DNA of 64,000 bases from Thraustochytrium sp. TN22 (GCA_013306675.1 JABLUY010000041.1:1-64000); one strand, 5' to 3'. Shown: positions 21,400 through 32,112, counted from the first letter of the stretch. Numbers and translations are program-made. Notes: a model not told the origin generated them from the sequence alone.

Positions 21400-23499
21400 T
21401 CAAGCCTTCTTGGGCGGCGCAGCCTGAAACTCGTCCTCGAGGCACGAGTACTCGAACTTGAAGTTGGGCTTGATGCGCTGGCCCCAGTTGGTCTCGAAGT
21501 CGAAGTAAACGTAGGTGCCGACCTCGTACTCGTCGGTGGTGATTTGCGTTTCCTCGTGACGCTGGAACCAGGTGTGAAACTTCTTGTGGTAGCGCCAAGA
21601 CTGGCGCTTGAGTTCACGCGCGGCGAGGTACTGCTGGTAGGTGTTGGGCTGGTGAAAAAAGATGAGGAAGAGCGTGTCGGTGTCGAGCTTCTCCATAAAG
21701 GCGGGCGACTCGAAGGTGACGGGCGGGTTGGAGGGAAAGCTGGGCGGTGTGGAAAAGGGGTTTCTTGGCGTGTACGTCTTGGCGCGCTCGGATTCTGAAG
21801 GGCCGGGAATGTGGAGCAAGCTGGAGTCCAGCATGGCAAGCTTCTGACGCAGGTCAAGGCCGGGCAGCGGGATCTGGCGCGCGGCTCGACCGGGCATGTT
21901 TTGTGCATCTGGCAGGCCGCCCAGGCCCGCCGGAGGCTGCTGCGCGGGCGGCTGGCCCGGCGGCAGTTGCGTTGCAAGGCCACCTGCCACGCCGCCGGGC
22001 GTCTGCTGGGGCTGCGCCAGCGGCGAGGGCTGAGACATGAGCGGCGGACCCACCGGCGCGCTCACGCCGGGCGGTGGCGGGGGAGGAGGCGTCGTTGTTG
22101 ATGGCGGAAGGCCGCCGGGCGGAGGTGCTGGCTGCGCGCCGAGTCCTGGCGACGGGTGCGCGCTGCCGTCGCCGCCGCCGGGCGCCGCTGGCAGACTCAG
22201 GCCTGCTGGTGGCAGGCTCGTGGCGCCGGGTCGGGCCGGGTCGTGGCGCATAGCGTCGCTGCTCGCCGCGCCGTCACCCCCAAGGCCGGCATCGCGCGCA
22301 GTCTGAGTGCCGGCCGGTGGAAGATGGTGATGCGGCGGCAGTTGCTGCTGCTGCTGCTGCGGCGGCGGCGGCGCTGGCTGGTTGTGCAGCTGTGGACTAG
22401 AGGTTGCAGAGGCCGTCGCGACGTGGCTCTGCTGCGGCTGCGAGGTGGACGGCGAGGGCGTCTGCGCATCATGGCCCTCCTCCTCCTTGCGGCGCGCCTC
22501 TTCCTCGCGCTGGCGAGCGAGCTCGATCTTCTCCTTCTCCTTTCGTGCTTTCTGTGCTGCCTGCTGTTGCTCAAGGATGGCGGCGCGCTGCTGCTGCTGT
22601 GCCAAAAGGACGTCCGTCTCGCCGCCGTCCTTGTCGTCCTTCTTCTTCTTGGTCTTGTCCTTCTTCTTCTTCTTCTTGCCGTCCGAGTCGTCGTCCTTGT
22701 CCTTCTTGCTCTTCTTCTCCTTGGTGGCGCCGGATCCGGCGGCGGCGGTGGCAGAAGCCGCCGCAGCGGCCGCCGCCGACGCCGTCACCAAGCCGTGCGC
22801 CGCCAGACGCTCCTCGAGGTCCAGGACCTCGTAGATGGACTCGTCCGGGACAAAGTCTGGCTCCGCGTGGCTCTCCACGTAATAGGACACGTCCTCCTTG
22901 ATGTCGTCGACCTCCTCGGGCTCCACAACGCCGTTGTCCACGCCGCGGATGACCATCTCGAGCTGGGTCAGGTGCCAGCGGTGCGCCGCAACGCGCTCCT
23001 CAAGCTCCTTGATCTTGTCGGCGTTCTTGGCCTTTTTCTTGGCCGTCGCCGACAGGCTCTCCATGTCAGCCTCCAGCACTTCTTGCTGATTTTCCAACTC
23101 CTCCATCTTCTCTGAGACCCAGGCCTTGCAGTCCTCCTGCGCCTGCTCCTCGGCGCTGAGCTTGCCTGTCTTGCTCAGACCCTCTCGGCTGTACGCTTTG
23201 GTCTTCATCTCTCGCTCCAGCTCCTTGAACCGCTCCATGCGCACCTCCACGGACCGCCGGCCCTCCAGGAGCGGGTCCTTGTTGCGGATCTCGGCGCTCG
23301 CCGCCCACGTCTTGACCTGCTCGCGCAGCCGCTGCAGCTTCTTGATCTCCTTCTTCAAGTCCTGCTCATACTTCTCTTTTTGATTCTGCTGCTGCGCCGA
23401 GTGCACCTTGTCCCAGATGTCGTCGAAGAGCTCATTGCCCTCCACGATCTTCTTCAGGACGCGGTCCACCTCCGCCTGCAGCTTCCTGTTGTTGCTCAT
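21400..23499 (-). CDS. CNOT3: CCR4-NOT complex subunit 3 (CNOT3/Not5)
   Basis: This 699-aa protein is a subunit of CCR4-NOT, the main mRNA deadenylase complex. The N-terminal Not3 coiled-coil begins MSNNRKLQAEVDRVLKKI and includes VEGNELFDDIWDKV, KLQRLREQVKTW and the KD.LL...R..E..ME.FK core of the family, running to about residue 235. The middle is a low-complexity linker rich in Lys, Gln, Pro and Gly (about 240-560). The C-terminal NOT box (about 580-699) shows the Tyr-Thr-Pro-Arg-Asn-Pro motif, LDTLFLIFFHQPNTY in near-standard form, and YLAARELKRQSWRYHKKFHT and TWFQRHEE, which dock on CNOT1 and CNOT2 in known complexes. The minus-strand start context is gcggcaggATGAGC. The length is typical of the family. 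Confidence 0.95.
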   Translation of the reverse strand: MSNNRKLQAEVDRVLKKIVEGNELFDDIWDKVHSAQQQNQKEKYEQDLKKEIKKLQRLREQVKTWAASAEIRNKDPLLEGRRSVEVRMERFKELEREMKTKAYSREGLSKTGKLSAEEQAQEDCKAWVSEKMEELENQQEVLEADMESLSATAKKKAKNADKIKELEERVAAHRWHLTQLEMVIRGVDNGVVEPEEVDDIKEDVSYYVESHAEPDFVPDESIYEVLDLEERLAAHGLVTASAAAAAAASATAAAGSGATKEKKSKKDKDDDSDGKKKKKKDKTKKKKDDKDGGETDVLLAQQQQRAAILEQQQAAQKARKEKEKIELARQREEEARRKEEEGHDAQTPSPSTSQPQQSHVATASATSSPQLHNQPAPPPPQQQQQQLPPHHHLPPAGTQTARDAGLGGDGAASSDAMRHDPARPGATSLPPAGLSLPAAPGGGDGSAHPSPGLGAQPAPPPGGLPPSTTTPPPPPPPGVSAPVGPPLMSQPSPLAQPQQTPGGVAGGLATQLPPGQPPAQQPPAGLGGLPDAQNMPGRAARQIPLPGLDLRQKLAMLDSSLLHIPGPSESERAKTYTPRNPFSTPPSFPSNPPVTFESPAFMEKLDTDTLFLIFFHQPNTYQQYLAARELKRQSWRYHKKFHTWFQRHEETQITTDEYEVGTYVYFDFETNWGQRIKPNFKFEYSCLEDEFQAAPPKKA

Positions 23500-24832
23500 C
23501 CTGCCGCGCCGCTGCGCCGGCCGGCTCTACGCCTCGCGCCGCGCCGCGTCCGGCGCGCAGCGCCCCCGCCGCGCAGCGAGCGCCCGCGCGCCCGCGCGCC
23601 CGCGCGCCCGCGCGCCCGCCCGCGCGCGCCGCTCTGATGAACAAGAAGACAGTTAGCTCCGCCGCCGCCGCCGCCGCGCCGCGCGGCCGCCGCCGCCGCG
23701 CCGCCCGCGCCGCCGCCGCCGCCCGCGCCGCCGCGCCGCGCCGCGCCGCGCCGCGCCCGCGCGCGCCGCCGATGCTCCTCTGCTGCGCCGCCGCGCCGCC
23801 AAGCTCAGCCTGCGCCTTCTCGACCTCCACGCCGGCGGGCTGCGCGCCGTGCGCCGCCTGCCCCCCTCAGGGCGGTACGTTCGGAACGGGGGCCGTTTGG
23901 CATGTGGGCGGCAGCACGGGTATCTGTTCTCCGCGGGGAACAGGAATGGGACGGGGGGTGCGGAACGAGTCTGGGCGGCGTCGTGGCCTTCTTCGTCCAG
24001 GTGGAGGAGGAGGTGGAGAACGTCGTGTCGGGCGGAGCGGCCATGACCACGGGCGCGCGGGGGGAAGGGAAGGGAGAGCATGATGTGAAGGGAGGATGCC
24101 GCGGGGTTGTAGCCTACCGCGAGGAATGGAACGCGAGGCGCTGGTCCTGGTGCGCTGGCCCGTGAGCTCAAGGAGTCCGCGAGGTGCACATGCTCGCGTT
24201 CGTGATTGCTGGCTTTCGCTTGTCGTGCAGTGATGGTCTCGTTTGCGGGTCCTGGCACACTGCAGGTGGTGGCGCTTGCTCATTCACATGCAAGGCTCGC
24301 TTTTCCTCCGTTGAGAATGGAGAAGCCAAGACGGTGCGCAGCTACTTTAGTCGCTGCCACGATACAACTCTGGGTCATTCATTCGACACCATAGCATGGT
24401 TCGTCTCCATGCGCATCGCTCTCTCACCATCGCGGCGCCGGCGCCGCCGCGGTGCCGGGCCGCCGCCGCCGCCGCCGCCGCCGCCGCGCCGGCCTCCTCA
24501 AGCTCGCCACTGAACGCGCCACTGAACGCGTCACTCCCACGGCCCTCTCTGCTGCCGTCCTTGCGCACGAACCGCAAGTCGGCTATCGAGCGGAAACGCC
24601 TCTGTTCACGCGGCGGCGCCCACTTCCGTTCATGCCGGAGCCAGGTGGCCACGTGCGCGCGCGGCGCGCGGTGGTGCCGCCGCGCCAGGCCAGGCCAGGC
24701 CAGGTCCGCCTCGCGGCGGCGCGGCGCGGCGCGGCGCGGCGCGGCGGCGGCGCGGCGCGGCGCGGCGCGCGCGGGCGGCGCTTCGCAGCCCCGCCCAGGC
24801 GCGGCGCCCGGCGCTCCAGTCTGCGCGGCACC
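23500..24832. other. Divergent intergenic region between CNOT3 and the 14-3-3 gene
   Basis: This 1.3-kb gap separates two divergent starts. The first 270 bp and the stretch 24450-24780 are extremely C/G-rich, with repeats of GCGCCC, GCCGCC and GGCGC. The middle (23870-24400) is more balanced. Several frames of 60-150 codons cross it, but they show only Arg/Ala/Pro/Gly repeats or have no recognisable feature. I call no gene here. Confidence 0.5.
23577..23632 (+). repeat. CGCGCCCG octamer-like repeat
   Basis: Near-perfect repeats of CGCGCCCG lie just upstream of the CNOT3 start. The GC content is extreme. Confidence 0.8.
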
Positions 24833-24855
24833 ATGCTGCGTCCGCAGACGCTGGC

Positions 24856-24900
<45 letters not shown>

Positions 24901-26305
24901 GCGCCCGGGCCTGCGCGCGGCGCGCGGCGGCAGCGCGCGGCCGCTGATGCCTGGCCCCGCCCTCGCCCCCGCCCCCGCGCTCGGCCCCGGCGAAGGTGGC
25001 GGCGGCGAGCTCGAAAAGGGCGCGGCTTCGCGGCGCGGCCGGCTGGTCAAGGGCGCCGACCTGTACAAGGACTCCAAGGAGGAGGACGCCGAGGGCGAGG
25101 AGGAGGACGATGAGACGGATGAGGGCGGGCAAGGCCACCGCGCGGAGTTCTTCGGCATGGACGGTGAGGCGTCCTTGGCGGACGGCGACACGGACGCGGA
25201 CGCGGATGCGGACGCTGGCGACCCGGGTCCTCCCCGCCCCGGCTCCGGCCCCGGCCCCGGCCCCGGCGCGCGGCGCGGCGGCGCGGAGGACCAAGCCCTG
25301 GAGGCGGCCGCGCTGGAGGACCTCGAGGGCGCGGACGACGTGGGCACGGCCGTGTCGCTCAACCTCGTGCCCAGCCTGGAGGCGCGCAGCGTGGAGGAGC
25401 TCAAGACGCTCGCGCAGGCGGCCGAGAAGGCGGAAATGTATGAAGATATGCGCATCGTGATGCGAAGGCTGGTCCAGGTGGCCGGCAGACTGGCGAACGA
25501 GGAGGAGCGCCACCTATTCTCCACGGCGTACAAGAACGTCGTGGGCACGCGGCGCGCGAGCTGGCGCCAGCTCTGGGAGAAGCGCCAGGCGCAGAAGCGC
25601 CAGGAGGAGGCTGACAAAGCGCTCGCCACGGCTGCCGCGGCGCGCGCACAGCGCGAGCTGCGCGACGACCCCGACGACCCCTATGCCGACCTCGACAAGG
25701 TCGATGTGCCGACCTTGGTTTCGGAGAGCCTCAACAGTTTGAATGGCATCGACATCGACACGGCGTCCTCTTTGCACGCAGACGTCGACGCTGACCGCCA
25801 CTCGCCACTCGCTATGGCCTCGGATCTTGTGCGCGAGGAGCTCGAGATCATCTGTGAGGAGATGATTGAGCTGCTGCGCGACGTCCTGCTGCCCGGGGCC
25901 GACGCGGACGTCGCTGCGGACGCCACTGACATGTCCGCCGTGGAGACCGTCATTCTCTACCAAAAGCTCGCCGCCGACTACTACCGCTACCTGTCCGAGC
26001 ACACACGCGACAAAGACCGCCGTGACTACGTCGCCCATGCGCAGACCTTCTACTCGGACGCGCTTGCGCTCGCCACAGAGTACCTCGCGCCGGCGCACCC
26101 GCTCCAGCTCGGCCTGGTCCTCAACATCTCCGTATTCTATTTCGAGATTCTCAATACGCCCGACAAGGCCTGTCAGCTCGCGAAGGAAAAGCACGACGCT
26201 GCGGCGCGCCACCTCGAGGCCAATCCGGATGCCGACAAGGAGGCCTCTTTATTACTCGACCTCCTACGCGAGAACCTCACCGTCTGGACGCTCTCCGAGA
26301 CCTGA
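24833..26305 (+). CDS. Oversized 14-3-3 protein with long N-terminal extension
   Basis: The product is 490 aa, against about 245 for usual 14-3-3 proteins, which bind phospho-Ser/Thr motifs as dimers in the cytosol. The 14-3-3 core runs from about residue 187 to the end. It contains EEERHLFSTAYKNVVGTRRA with the phosphate-binding Lys about 234 and the following Arg, ADYYRYLSEHTRDK with Arg 385 and Tyr 386, LGLVLNISVFYFEILNTP, and LLRENLTVWT. All canonical phosphopeptide contacts therefore appear present. Two features are odd. The first is an N-terminal extension of about 185 aa with poly-Gln, Pro/Ala and acidic stretches. The second is an insert of about 65 aa between helices C and D (Ala/Arg then Asp-rich). 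The ATG at 24833 in ggcaccATG is chosen because the frame upstream is Arg/Ala/Gly repeat translation. An alternative ATG lies near 24632. Confidence 0.88.
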
Positions 26306-26660
26306 TCATGATACTCATTCTTGTGCAAGGAGCACAGGCACGCGCGTGTGCGTGTGCGTGCGTGGGCACAAGAGAGAGAGAGGAATATGAACACGACACA
26401 CATGCACACGCACCACCCGCGGTGAGAACCGCCTCCTTTGGGCCGGCCAGGGGCTGAGCCTGCGCTATTGCGTGACGGGCAGCAGGACCGACCGAAGCGT
26501 GCGGTTGCTAGCTAGAGTAGGATGGCTTGAGTCGAGCCAAGTCAAGTCAAGTCGAGTCGCGAAGCACATTTATGATGACTCATGTTATGTTCTTGCTTGG
26601 CGATTGATGCGCTGCATCACATGTTTCAGATGCAACGCGATGATTGATGACAAGTTACCG
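26306..26660. other. Convergent 3' gap
   Basis: This 355-bp gap between two convergent stops holds a short GA run (about 26370), a GCTAGCTAG motif (about 26507) and an AAGTC/GAGTC repeat (about 26530-26560). No gene is seen. Confidence 0.6.
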
Positions 26661-28850
26661 CTAGCTTGACAGGGTTCCGTCCGGGCCTCCGCTCGCTGCG
26701 GGCCCGGTCACTGGGCGATCGCCCTTCCATTCCTTGGGTTCGCCCTCGCTCTCGTCGTCCCGATGGTCCTTGGGGGCTGCTGAGGGCGCGCGTGACGAGG
26801 CAACCGGCAAGACCTTCGCCAACTGAGCATCCGAGCCGGACTCCGTCTCCACTCCGGCAGCCTCGGCGACGGCTTCGGCACTGACCTCGGCCTCGTACGC
26901 CTTTTCGCCGCCAGAGAGCGCCTCTCCAATCTCGTCGGCATCCGCGTCCGCGAGGTTGAGGCTGTCCGCCTTGATGAGCGGCGGCTCTGCCGAGAGTGGC
27001 GCGCCGCCCATCTGACGCTCGCGCAGCGTGCGCAACGTGCGCACGTAGGCGTTGGGCAGGTGAATGGAGAACATGGAGGGGCCGAGCTCGATGGCGTCGA
27101 GGATGTTGACTGGATCAATCTCGACGAGCGGCTCGTCACCGAACTCAGCGGACTCTAGCATGTAGACGCGGCCGGCGCTGTAGAGCTTGTCCTCGGGCGC
27201 GGAGCGCTCCAAGGAGGCGTAAATACGCGCCTTCTCGTCGTTTGACACCGAGGAGGCAGGCGCCATGGCGATCATGGCGCGCTGCAGGTCCTGAAAGCTA
27301 CTCAGGCTAAGGCGGGAGACGATATCGTCGCCGACGATGATGGACGTCACGTGGCGCCGCGTGAAGGGCGCGCGCGCGATGTCGTGGCTCACGCTGCAGG
27401 GCGTTCCGTAGGTGAAGGCGCGGATGTTGCGGTCGCGAAAGACCGGCATGCGCGCCCACAGCAGCGTGAGCAGCGTGGCGACGCCGGCGCCGAGGCTGTG
27501 GCCCGTCACCACGAGCTCGTAGCCCGGGTTGGCGCGTAGCGCCTCCACGACGGGCTCGTGCAGGTCGTTGGCCAGACGCTGCGCCGACCGCAGAAAGCCC
27601 TTGTGTGCGTGGCCCTCGACGACTTGGTCGCCGTCATAGACCGAGACAAGCTCGTCGTGCTCGCACACGAGGTCAACGAGCACGTCGTGCAGGCGCATGG
27701 TGCCGCGAATGCTGACCACCACCTTTTGCTGGATGTGACTCACGGCCACAAAGTGGCCCGGCCGGTACATTTCGCCGCCCGGATGCAGCACAATGATGTC
27801 GTCCTCCAGGACGCCCGTGACGGCGCGAATTGCCGCGCGGTCGCCCTTGGTCGACCAGCGGCTCGTGCCAGGCGCGGCGAGGCCGAGAAAGTGCAGCGCG
27901 TGATGGCCGTAGGCGGCCGCCGCGAACTGCGCGTAGCGGAACCAGTCGTCAATCACGGCCAGTTCGGGCGCCGCGGTGGCGGCCTCGCGCTGCGGTGAGG
28001 TCTTCCATGCCTCCAGACGCGCCTGGCGCTCCTCGCGCTGCACGTCCGCCAGTGCGCGCGCGCCGGCCATGAGCTTGAGCGGATTTTTCACGGTCAGCTC
28101 CCCGGACAGCTGGCCCAGGAGCGTTGCGAGCCCTAGGAGCGCGTCCTTGGTGTGGTAGGTGTCGTCGACGCCGCGCAGGCTCTCCACGTAGAGCTGCAGC
28201 GACCGCACGGCCTGACCGCGCTCCGCGCCCGTGAGTTCCAGTGCGTTGTCCGAGGCGCCCATGGACGCGCGCGTCACCTCCGCAGAGAACTCAATGCCGG
28301 CGCGCGTTAGCCCGTGCGCCAGGTCCACGATGCTCTCTACCGTCTGCTGCGGGCCCTGCGTCGACGGCACGCCTAGCCAGCGCGCCGCCTCAAACGGTGC
28401 CCCGGCCGCCATGCGCCCCAGCGAGAATCCAAAGTCTGTGCCGGTGCGCGCCAGGTCAAAGCCCATGCTCACCGCTGGCGTCGCCGCCGCCAGCCCGTCG
28501 CGCAGGTACCCAAGGGGGCGCTTGTACGCGCCCAGCCCCAGATCTTCGTCCTCGTCCTCGCTCATCGTCATCACGTCCTCCCTGCGCAGCACCGGGACCT
28601 GACCCTCGCCGTCGCCGTCGCCGTCGGCGTCGGCGTCGCTCGCCGTCGCCTTCGCCGCGCCCTGCGCCGTCGCCGTCTCCATCTGCAGCGTCCCTTGCTC
28701 CGAGTTCCGCTGCAGCTCGTTCTTCTGCTCCAGCTCCAGGTCACCCGCTGCGGCGGGTTCCGCGCCCCTGGGCCCTGCCTCGGCCCCGGCCTTGTCCTCC
28801 TCCCCGCGCACGGCGTGGGCGCAGGCGTGCGCGTCTGCGGCGGCCGTCAT
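26661..28850 (-). CDS. Class 3 lipase, sn-1 diacylglycerol lipase-like
   Basis: This 729-aa alpha/beta hydrolase probably cleaves a fatty acid from diacylglycerol or a related lipid. The nucleophile elbow is VVTGHSLGAGVATLL with Ser 452. The second triad residue is in VGDDIVSRLS (Asp 508 or 509), and the likely His is His 597 in FSIHLPNAY. Upstream, VVVSIRGTMRLHDVLVDL is the oxyanion-side motif of lipase_3 proteins (RGT....D...D), and GHAHKGFLRSA is the H.GF element. These match diacylglycerol lipases and their plant and protist relatives. No N-terminal set of four membrane helices, as in animal DAGL-alpha, is visible, so it may be soluble or peripheral. The first 110 aa and last 100 aa are low complexity (Ala, Glu, Asp, Ser). 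The ATG at 28850 opens the frame. Confidence 0.88.
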   Translation of the reverse strand: MTAAADAHACAHAVRGEEDKAGAEAGPRGAEPAAAGDLELEQKNELQRNSEQGTLQMETATAQGAAKATASDADADGDGDGEGQVPVLRREDVMTMSEDEDEDLGLGAYKRPLGYLRDGLAAATPAVSMGFDLARTGTDFGFSLGRMAAGAPFEAARWLGVPSTQGPQQTVESIVDLAHGLTRAGIEFSAEVTRASMGASDNALELTGAERGQAVRSLQLYVESLRGVDDTYHTKDALLGLATLLGQLSGELTVKNPLKLMAGARALADVQREERQARLEAWKTSPQREAATAAPELAVIDDWFRYAQFAAAAYGHHALHFLGLAAPGTSRWSTKGDRAAIRAVTGVLEDDIIVLHPGGEMYRPGHFVAVSHIQQKVVVSIRGTMRLHDVLVDLVCEHDELVSVYDGDQVVEGHAHKGFLRSAQRLANDLHEPVVEALRANPGYELVVTGHSLGAGVATLLTLLWARMPVFRDRNIRAFTYGTPCSVSHDIARAPFTRRHVTSIIVGDDIVSRLSLSSFQDLQRAMIAMAPASSVSNDEKARIYASLERSAPEDKLYSAGRVYMLESAEFGDEPLVEIDPVNILDAIELGPSMFSIHLPNAYVRTLRTLRERQMGGAPLSAEPPLIKADSLNLADADADEIGEALSGGEKAYEAEVSAEAVAEAAGVETESGSDAQLAKVLPVASSRAPSAAPKDHRDDESEGEPKEWKGDRPVTGPAASGGPDGTLSS

Positions 28851-29796
28851 GCTGGCCTCTCCCCGCGCCGCGCCGCGTCCGCGCTCTGCGGCCCTCGCGC
28901 CGCGCGCCGCCGCGCGCGCCGCCTCGATGGCGACCCGCGTCGCCTCGCCCGGGCCCGCCGAGCCCGCCGACGCGGCGCGACGACGCGCTCAAGCGCGCGG
29001 GGGCTCCGCTCGCTCGATCGCTCGCCGGGGCGCGCTGCGCTCGCCCGCGCGCCCGCCCGCCCGCCCGCCCGCCCGCTCGCGGTTGCCGCTCTGCTCTGCG
29101 CGGCTCCGGCGGCGTCGGGGCTCAGCCTCGGTGGCCGCGGCGAGGCCGCGCTCGAGCAGCACGTCGACGGCGTCGGCGCCGAGGGCCACGCCGGGGCCGC
29201 CGACCTGGACGTGCTGGCCTTGCCGGCCAGCCGTGGCAGCATCGCAGCCGTACCAGCAGCGAGGTGGTAATGCCATTGCGCCCGGCGCGAGGGGGTGAGA
29301 GGTGCCAGCGACAGCCTGAGCAGCCAGCTTGCTAGCTAGCTGGCTTGGTGGCGGATGTCATTCATGATCACGGTCTCCAGATCAATGCGATGCGGCGCCC
29401 TCAGCCTGGCTTGCCTGGGCTTGCCAGCCGGGGCTGATGCTGGTTAGACAAGGCATTCATCAAGACGTGCTGGCGTGAGAAGGACGGCCAGTGGGAAGGG
29501 GAGTCTGGAAAAGTCTGGAATGTGTGGTCAGATTGTTTTTGCCGCGAGCGAGCACGCACGTCCGATTCTTGCGAGTCCTTGTGGACACTGCACAGTCTGA
29601 GCGATGCGGCATCGCGAATACTAGGCCTGGCCCGAGAAGGAGCACCCGCTCCATGGCCTCGCCTTGGCGCTGCGCGCCGCGGCGCGCAGCACAACCGCAG
29701 CATGTTCGCCCATGTTAAATGTCCCGCTCGCCCGCAAATGCACACACACAGCACGCCTGCCATGGCCACTGCACACATGCTTGCACGCACACTTGC
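28851..29796. other. Upstream region of the lipase gene
   Basis: This 946-bp gap is GC-rich in its first 420 bp, with a CCCGCCCG run near 29045-29075, and then more balanced. It has a GCTAGCTAGCTGG motif near 29330. One plus-strand frame ending at 29270 reads like a short secreted peptide tail but has no ATG in frame, so no gene is called. Confidence 0.5.
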
Positions 29797-31738
29797 CTAG
29801 CTGATGATTTGGACGTCATCCTCCTGCACCTTGCGACACTGGCGGTAGAGGGCGGTAGCCTCGCTGAGCTGCTTGCTGTGCTTGCTGAAGAAGTGAGGCA
29901 GCATGCTCTCTGGCCTCTTCCAGGAAAAGAGGGCCTTGGCCCTCTCGTTCCCGGTCTTGGCAGAGGAACAGAGCAAACATTGGTGCGTCGCGACGATGGA
30001 CTTGCCGTCGTTGACGACCTGTTCAGGCCTTTTGAGCGTCGAGGTGTGCACTTGTTGCACAGCTTGAGTGATGCGCTTACCTTCGAGGAAGAGCTCCCAG
30101 AGGCGATCTGCGTCCTTGGAGTTAGTGGCGTTGGCTGGCAGCCCGGGTTTGGAGCTGTCGACGCTCTTACGCGAAGACGTCTTCTGTTTCTTCGCCGTGC
30201 TGCCGTTCATGCTCGACCTCCGCTTTGAGGAGGTCGACTGCCTGTCGGAGCTTGCCTTGCGCTCGACGGGAGTCACGGTGCGCGCCTGCTCGTCGGAAGG
30301 TTGCGCTTCGCCTCTTGCCATGACTTCCTTTGCAGCGGCGCCATTTGCGGGCTGCGGAGAGTTCTGCGCCTCCTTTGCCCTCTGCTGCGTCTTTTCCTTG
30401 GCAGCCTTGGCAGCCTTTGCGGCGGCCTGCTCCTTTTCTTTGGCGGCCTTGGCAGCGGCCTGCTCCTTTTCTTTGGCGGCCTTGGCAGCGGCCTGCTCCT
30501 TCTCTTTGGCGGCCTTGGCAGCGGCCTGCTCCTTTGCCTTGGCAGCCTTGGCGGCGGCCTGCTCCTTCTCCCTGGCAGCCTTGGCGGCGGCCTGCTCCTT
30601 TGCTTTGGCAGCCTTGGCGGCAGCCTGCTCCTTCTCTTTGGCGGCCTTGGCAGCAGCCTGTTCCTTCTCTTTGGCGGCCTTGGCGGCCTCGGCGGCCTCG
30701 GCGGCCTCGGCGGCCTTGGCTGCCTCGGCGGCCTCGGCGGCCTCGGCTGCCTCGGCGGCCTTGGCGGCCTCCGCCTCGGCTGCCTCCGCCTCCGCAGCCT
30801 CCGCCTCGGCAGCCTCCACCTCGGCAGCCTCCACTTCGGCAGCCTCTGCGGCCTTGGCGGCCTCTGCAGCCTCTGCGGCCTCGGCGGCCTTGGCGATCCT
30901 GGCGGCCTCCGCAATGGCCTCCAAGGCTTGCTTCTCCTCTGCAGCCTTCCTCCTGCTCTCCTCCAGCTCCCTTAGCACGGTGGCCTGCATCTTCTTTTGC
31001 TTTTGGACGCGCTTCTGCGATTCCTTCTGGGCCGTGGTTGCCTTTCGCTTTTGTGTTTTACCTGGAGCCACCGGCAGCTGAACATCCTGCACCATGCCCA
31101 AAGGTGTGCTCGAGGCAGCGTACCCTGGCTGCCGCGACGCGCCCTGCGCACTGCTACCAGACGCCGCCCCGTCCTGCACCTCCTCCATAGCGCTGTCCTC
31201 GGAAGCAAACTGCGAGAGTGAAAGCGTTGGTGGCACCGAGGCCCCAGCCTGCTGCTGCGCGGACGAGGACGAGGACGACGAGGACGAGGACGAGGACGAG
31301 GAGGCGGCCTGCGCAGCAGGAAGGGATGCCTGTTGGGTCTGCACCTGCTGCCTGAGCTCCGTGAGCTGTTGCTTGAGCTGTGCAATCTGGAGTACCATCC
31401 CGTGCATGGCCTGCTGGTGTTGCTTCTGCGACTCTTGCAAGATGGCGAGGTGGTGACTTTGCTTGGATAGCGTCTGCGTCTGCGTAGCGAGAAGATCCAG
31501 GATCTGCTTGGGTACCGCACCGCTCCACACCTGGGCATTCGCAGTACCGTTCACCGTTAGACTGCCATTGACAACCAGTAGCGCTGGCTGCCCCGGAGAT
31601 GCCGCCGCTTGCTGCGAAGCCGACGGCGAGTTGGCAGACGGCGTCATCGTCGCCCCTGCGACCAAGCTCGCACCTGCGCCACCGTTGTCGTTGTTGTTGT
31701 TGTTGTTGGTGCTGCTGTTGTTGCTGCTGCCGCTGCTG

Positions 31739-31769
<31 letters not shown>

Positions 31770-32112
31770 CGGCAGACGCCGCCGCGGCAGCAGCAGCTGC
31801 GGCGGCCGCCTGTTGATGCTGCAGGAGCAAGTGCGCCGTCTGCGCGTGCTGGTGCGCTTGCATAGCTTGTTGATGCTGCGATGATGGCGATGATGACGAG
31901 GCAGTCCGCGACGGCGACATCGGCAGCAGCTGCGTCTGCTTCTGCATTTGCGCTTGCTGCTGGCGTGCCTGTTGCGCCTGCTGCGCCGCCTGCTGCGCCG
32001 CCTGATGCAGCTGTTGAAAATGCTGCATGTGCTGCTGCTTGAGCATTTGCTGGTGCTGCTGGTGCACCACGGCCGCCAGCGCGGCCGCCGCGTTGTTGCT
32101 GCTTGAGGCCAT
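29797..32112 (-). CDS. Gln/Ala-rich helical repeat protein with BED-like zinc site
   Basis: The 771-aa product is of unknown function. Residues 1-135 are Gln/Ala/Ser-rich with poly-Ser and Asn runs. The middle keeps short ordered pieces, including KQILDLLATQTQTLSKQSHH and a Gln/Leu coiled coil. Residues about 395-575 form a long charged helix made of Ala-Glu repeats and then eight copies of an 11-residue Lys/Glu/Gln/Ala unit (AAAKAAKEKEQ). The C-terminus is globular: CLLC near residue 712, then about 24 residues later HFFSKH, a Cx2C...Hx4H arrangement like a BED zinc finger. Basic Ser-rich segments just before it could be nuclear signals. A DNA-binding or chromatin scaffold role is possible but unproven. 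No transposase catalytic domain is present. Confidence 0.8.
30418..30681 (-). repeat. 33-bp tandem repeat, eight copies
   Basis: Eight copies of a 33-bp unit start with gcGGCCTGCTCC on the plus strand and are spaced exactly 33 bp apart. They encode the 11-residue Ala/Lys/Glu/Gln unit of the gene. Copies differ by a few bases, giving KEKEQ, KAKEQ or REKEQ. The adjoining 30676-30905 is a shorter GCC/GCT/GAG-type repeat coding Ala-Glu. Confidence 0.95.

Noticed and set aside
23637-24165. Plus-strand frames in the CNOT3/14-3-3 gap
   Set aside because: Ala/Arg/Gly-rich or without recognisable features. Neighbouring frames compete equally well.
28851-29273. Possible secreted peptide reading LAVAALLCAAPAASG and onwards, ending at 29270
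   Set aside because: There is no ATG in that frame and no convincing splice site joins it to one. It is kept only as a note.
30418-30681. Regular 33-bp spacing suggestive of a CRISPR-like array
   Set aside because: The units are contiguous with no unique spacers and lie in frame in a coding repeat.
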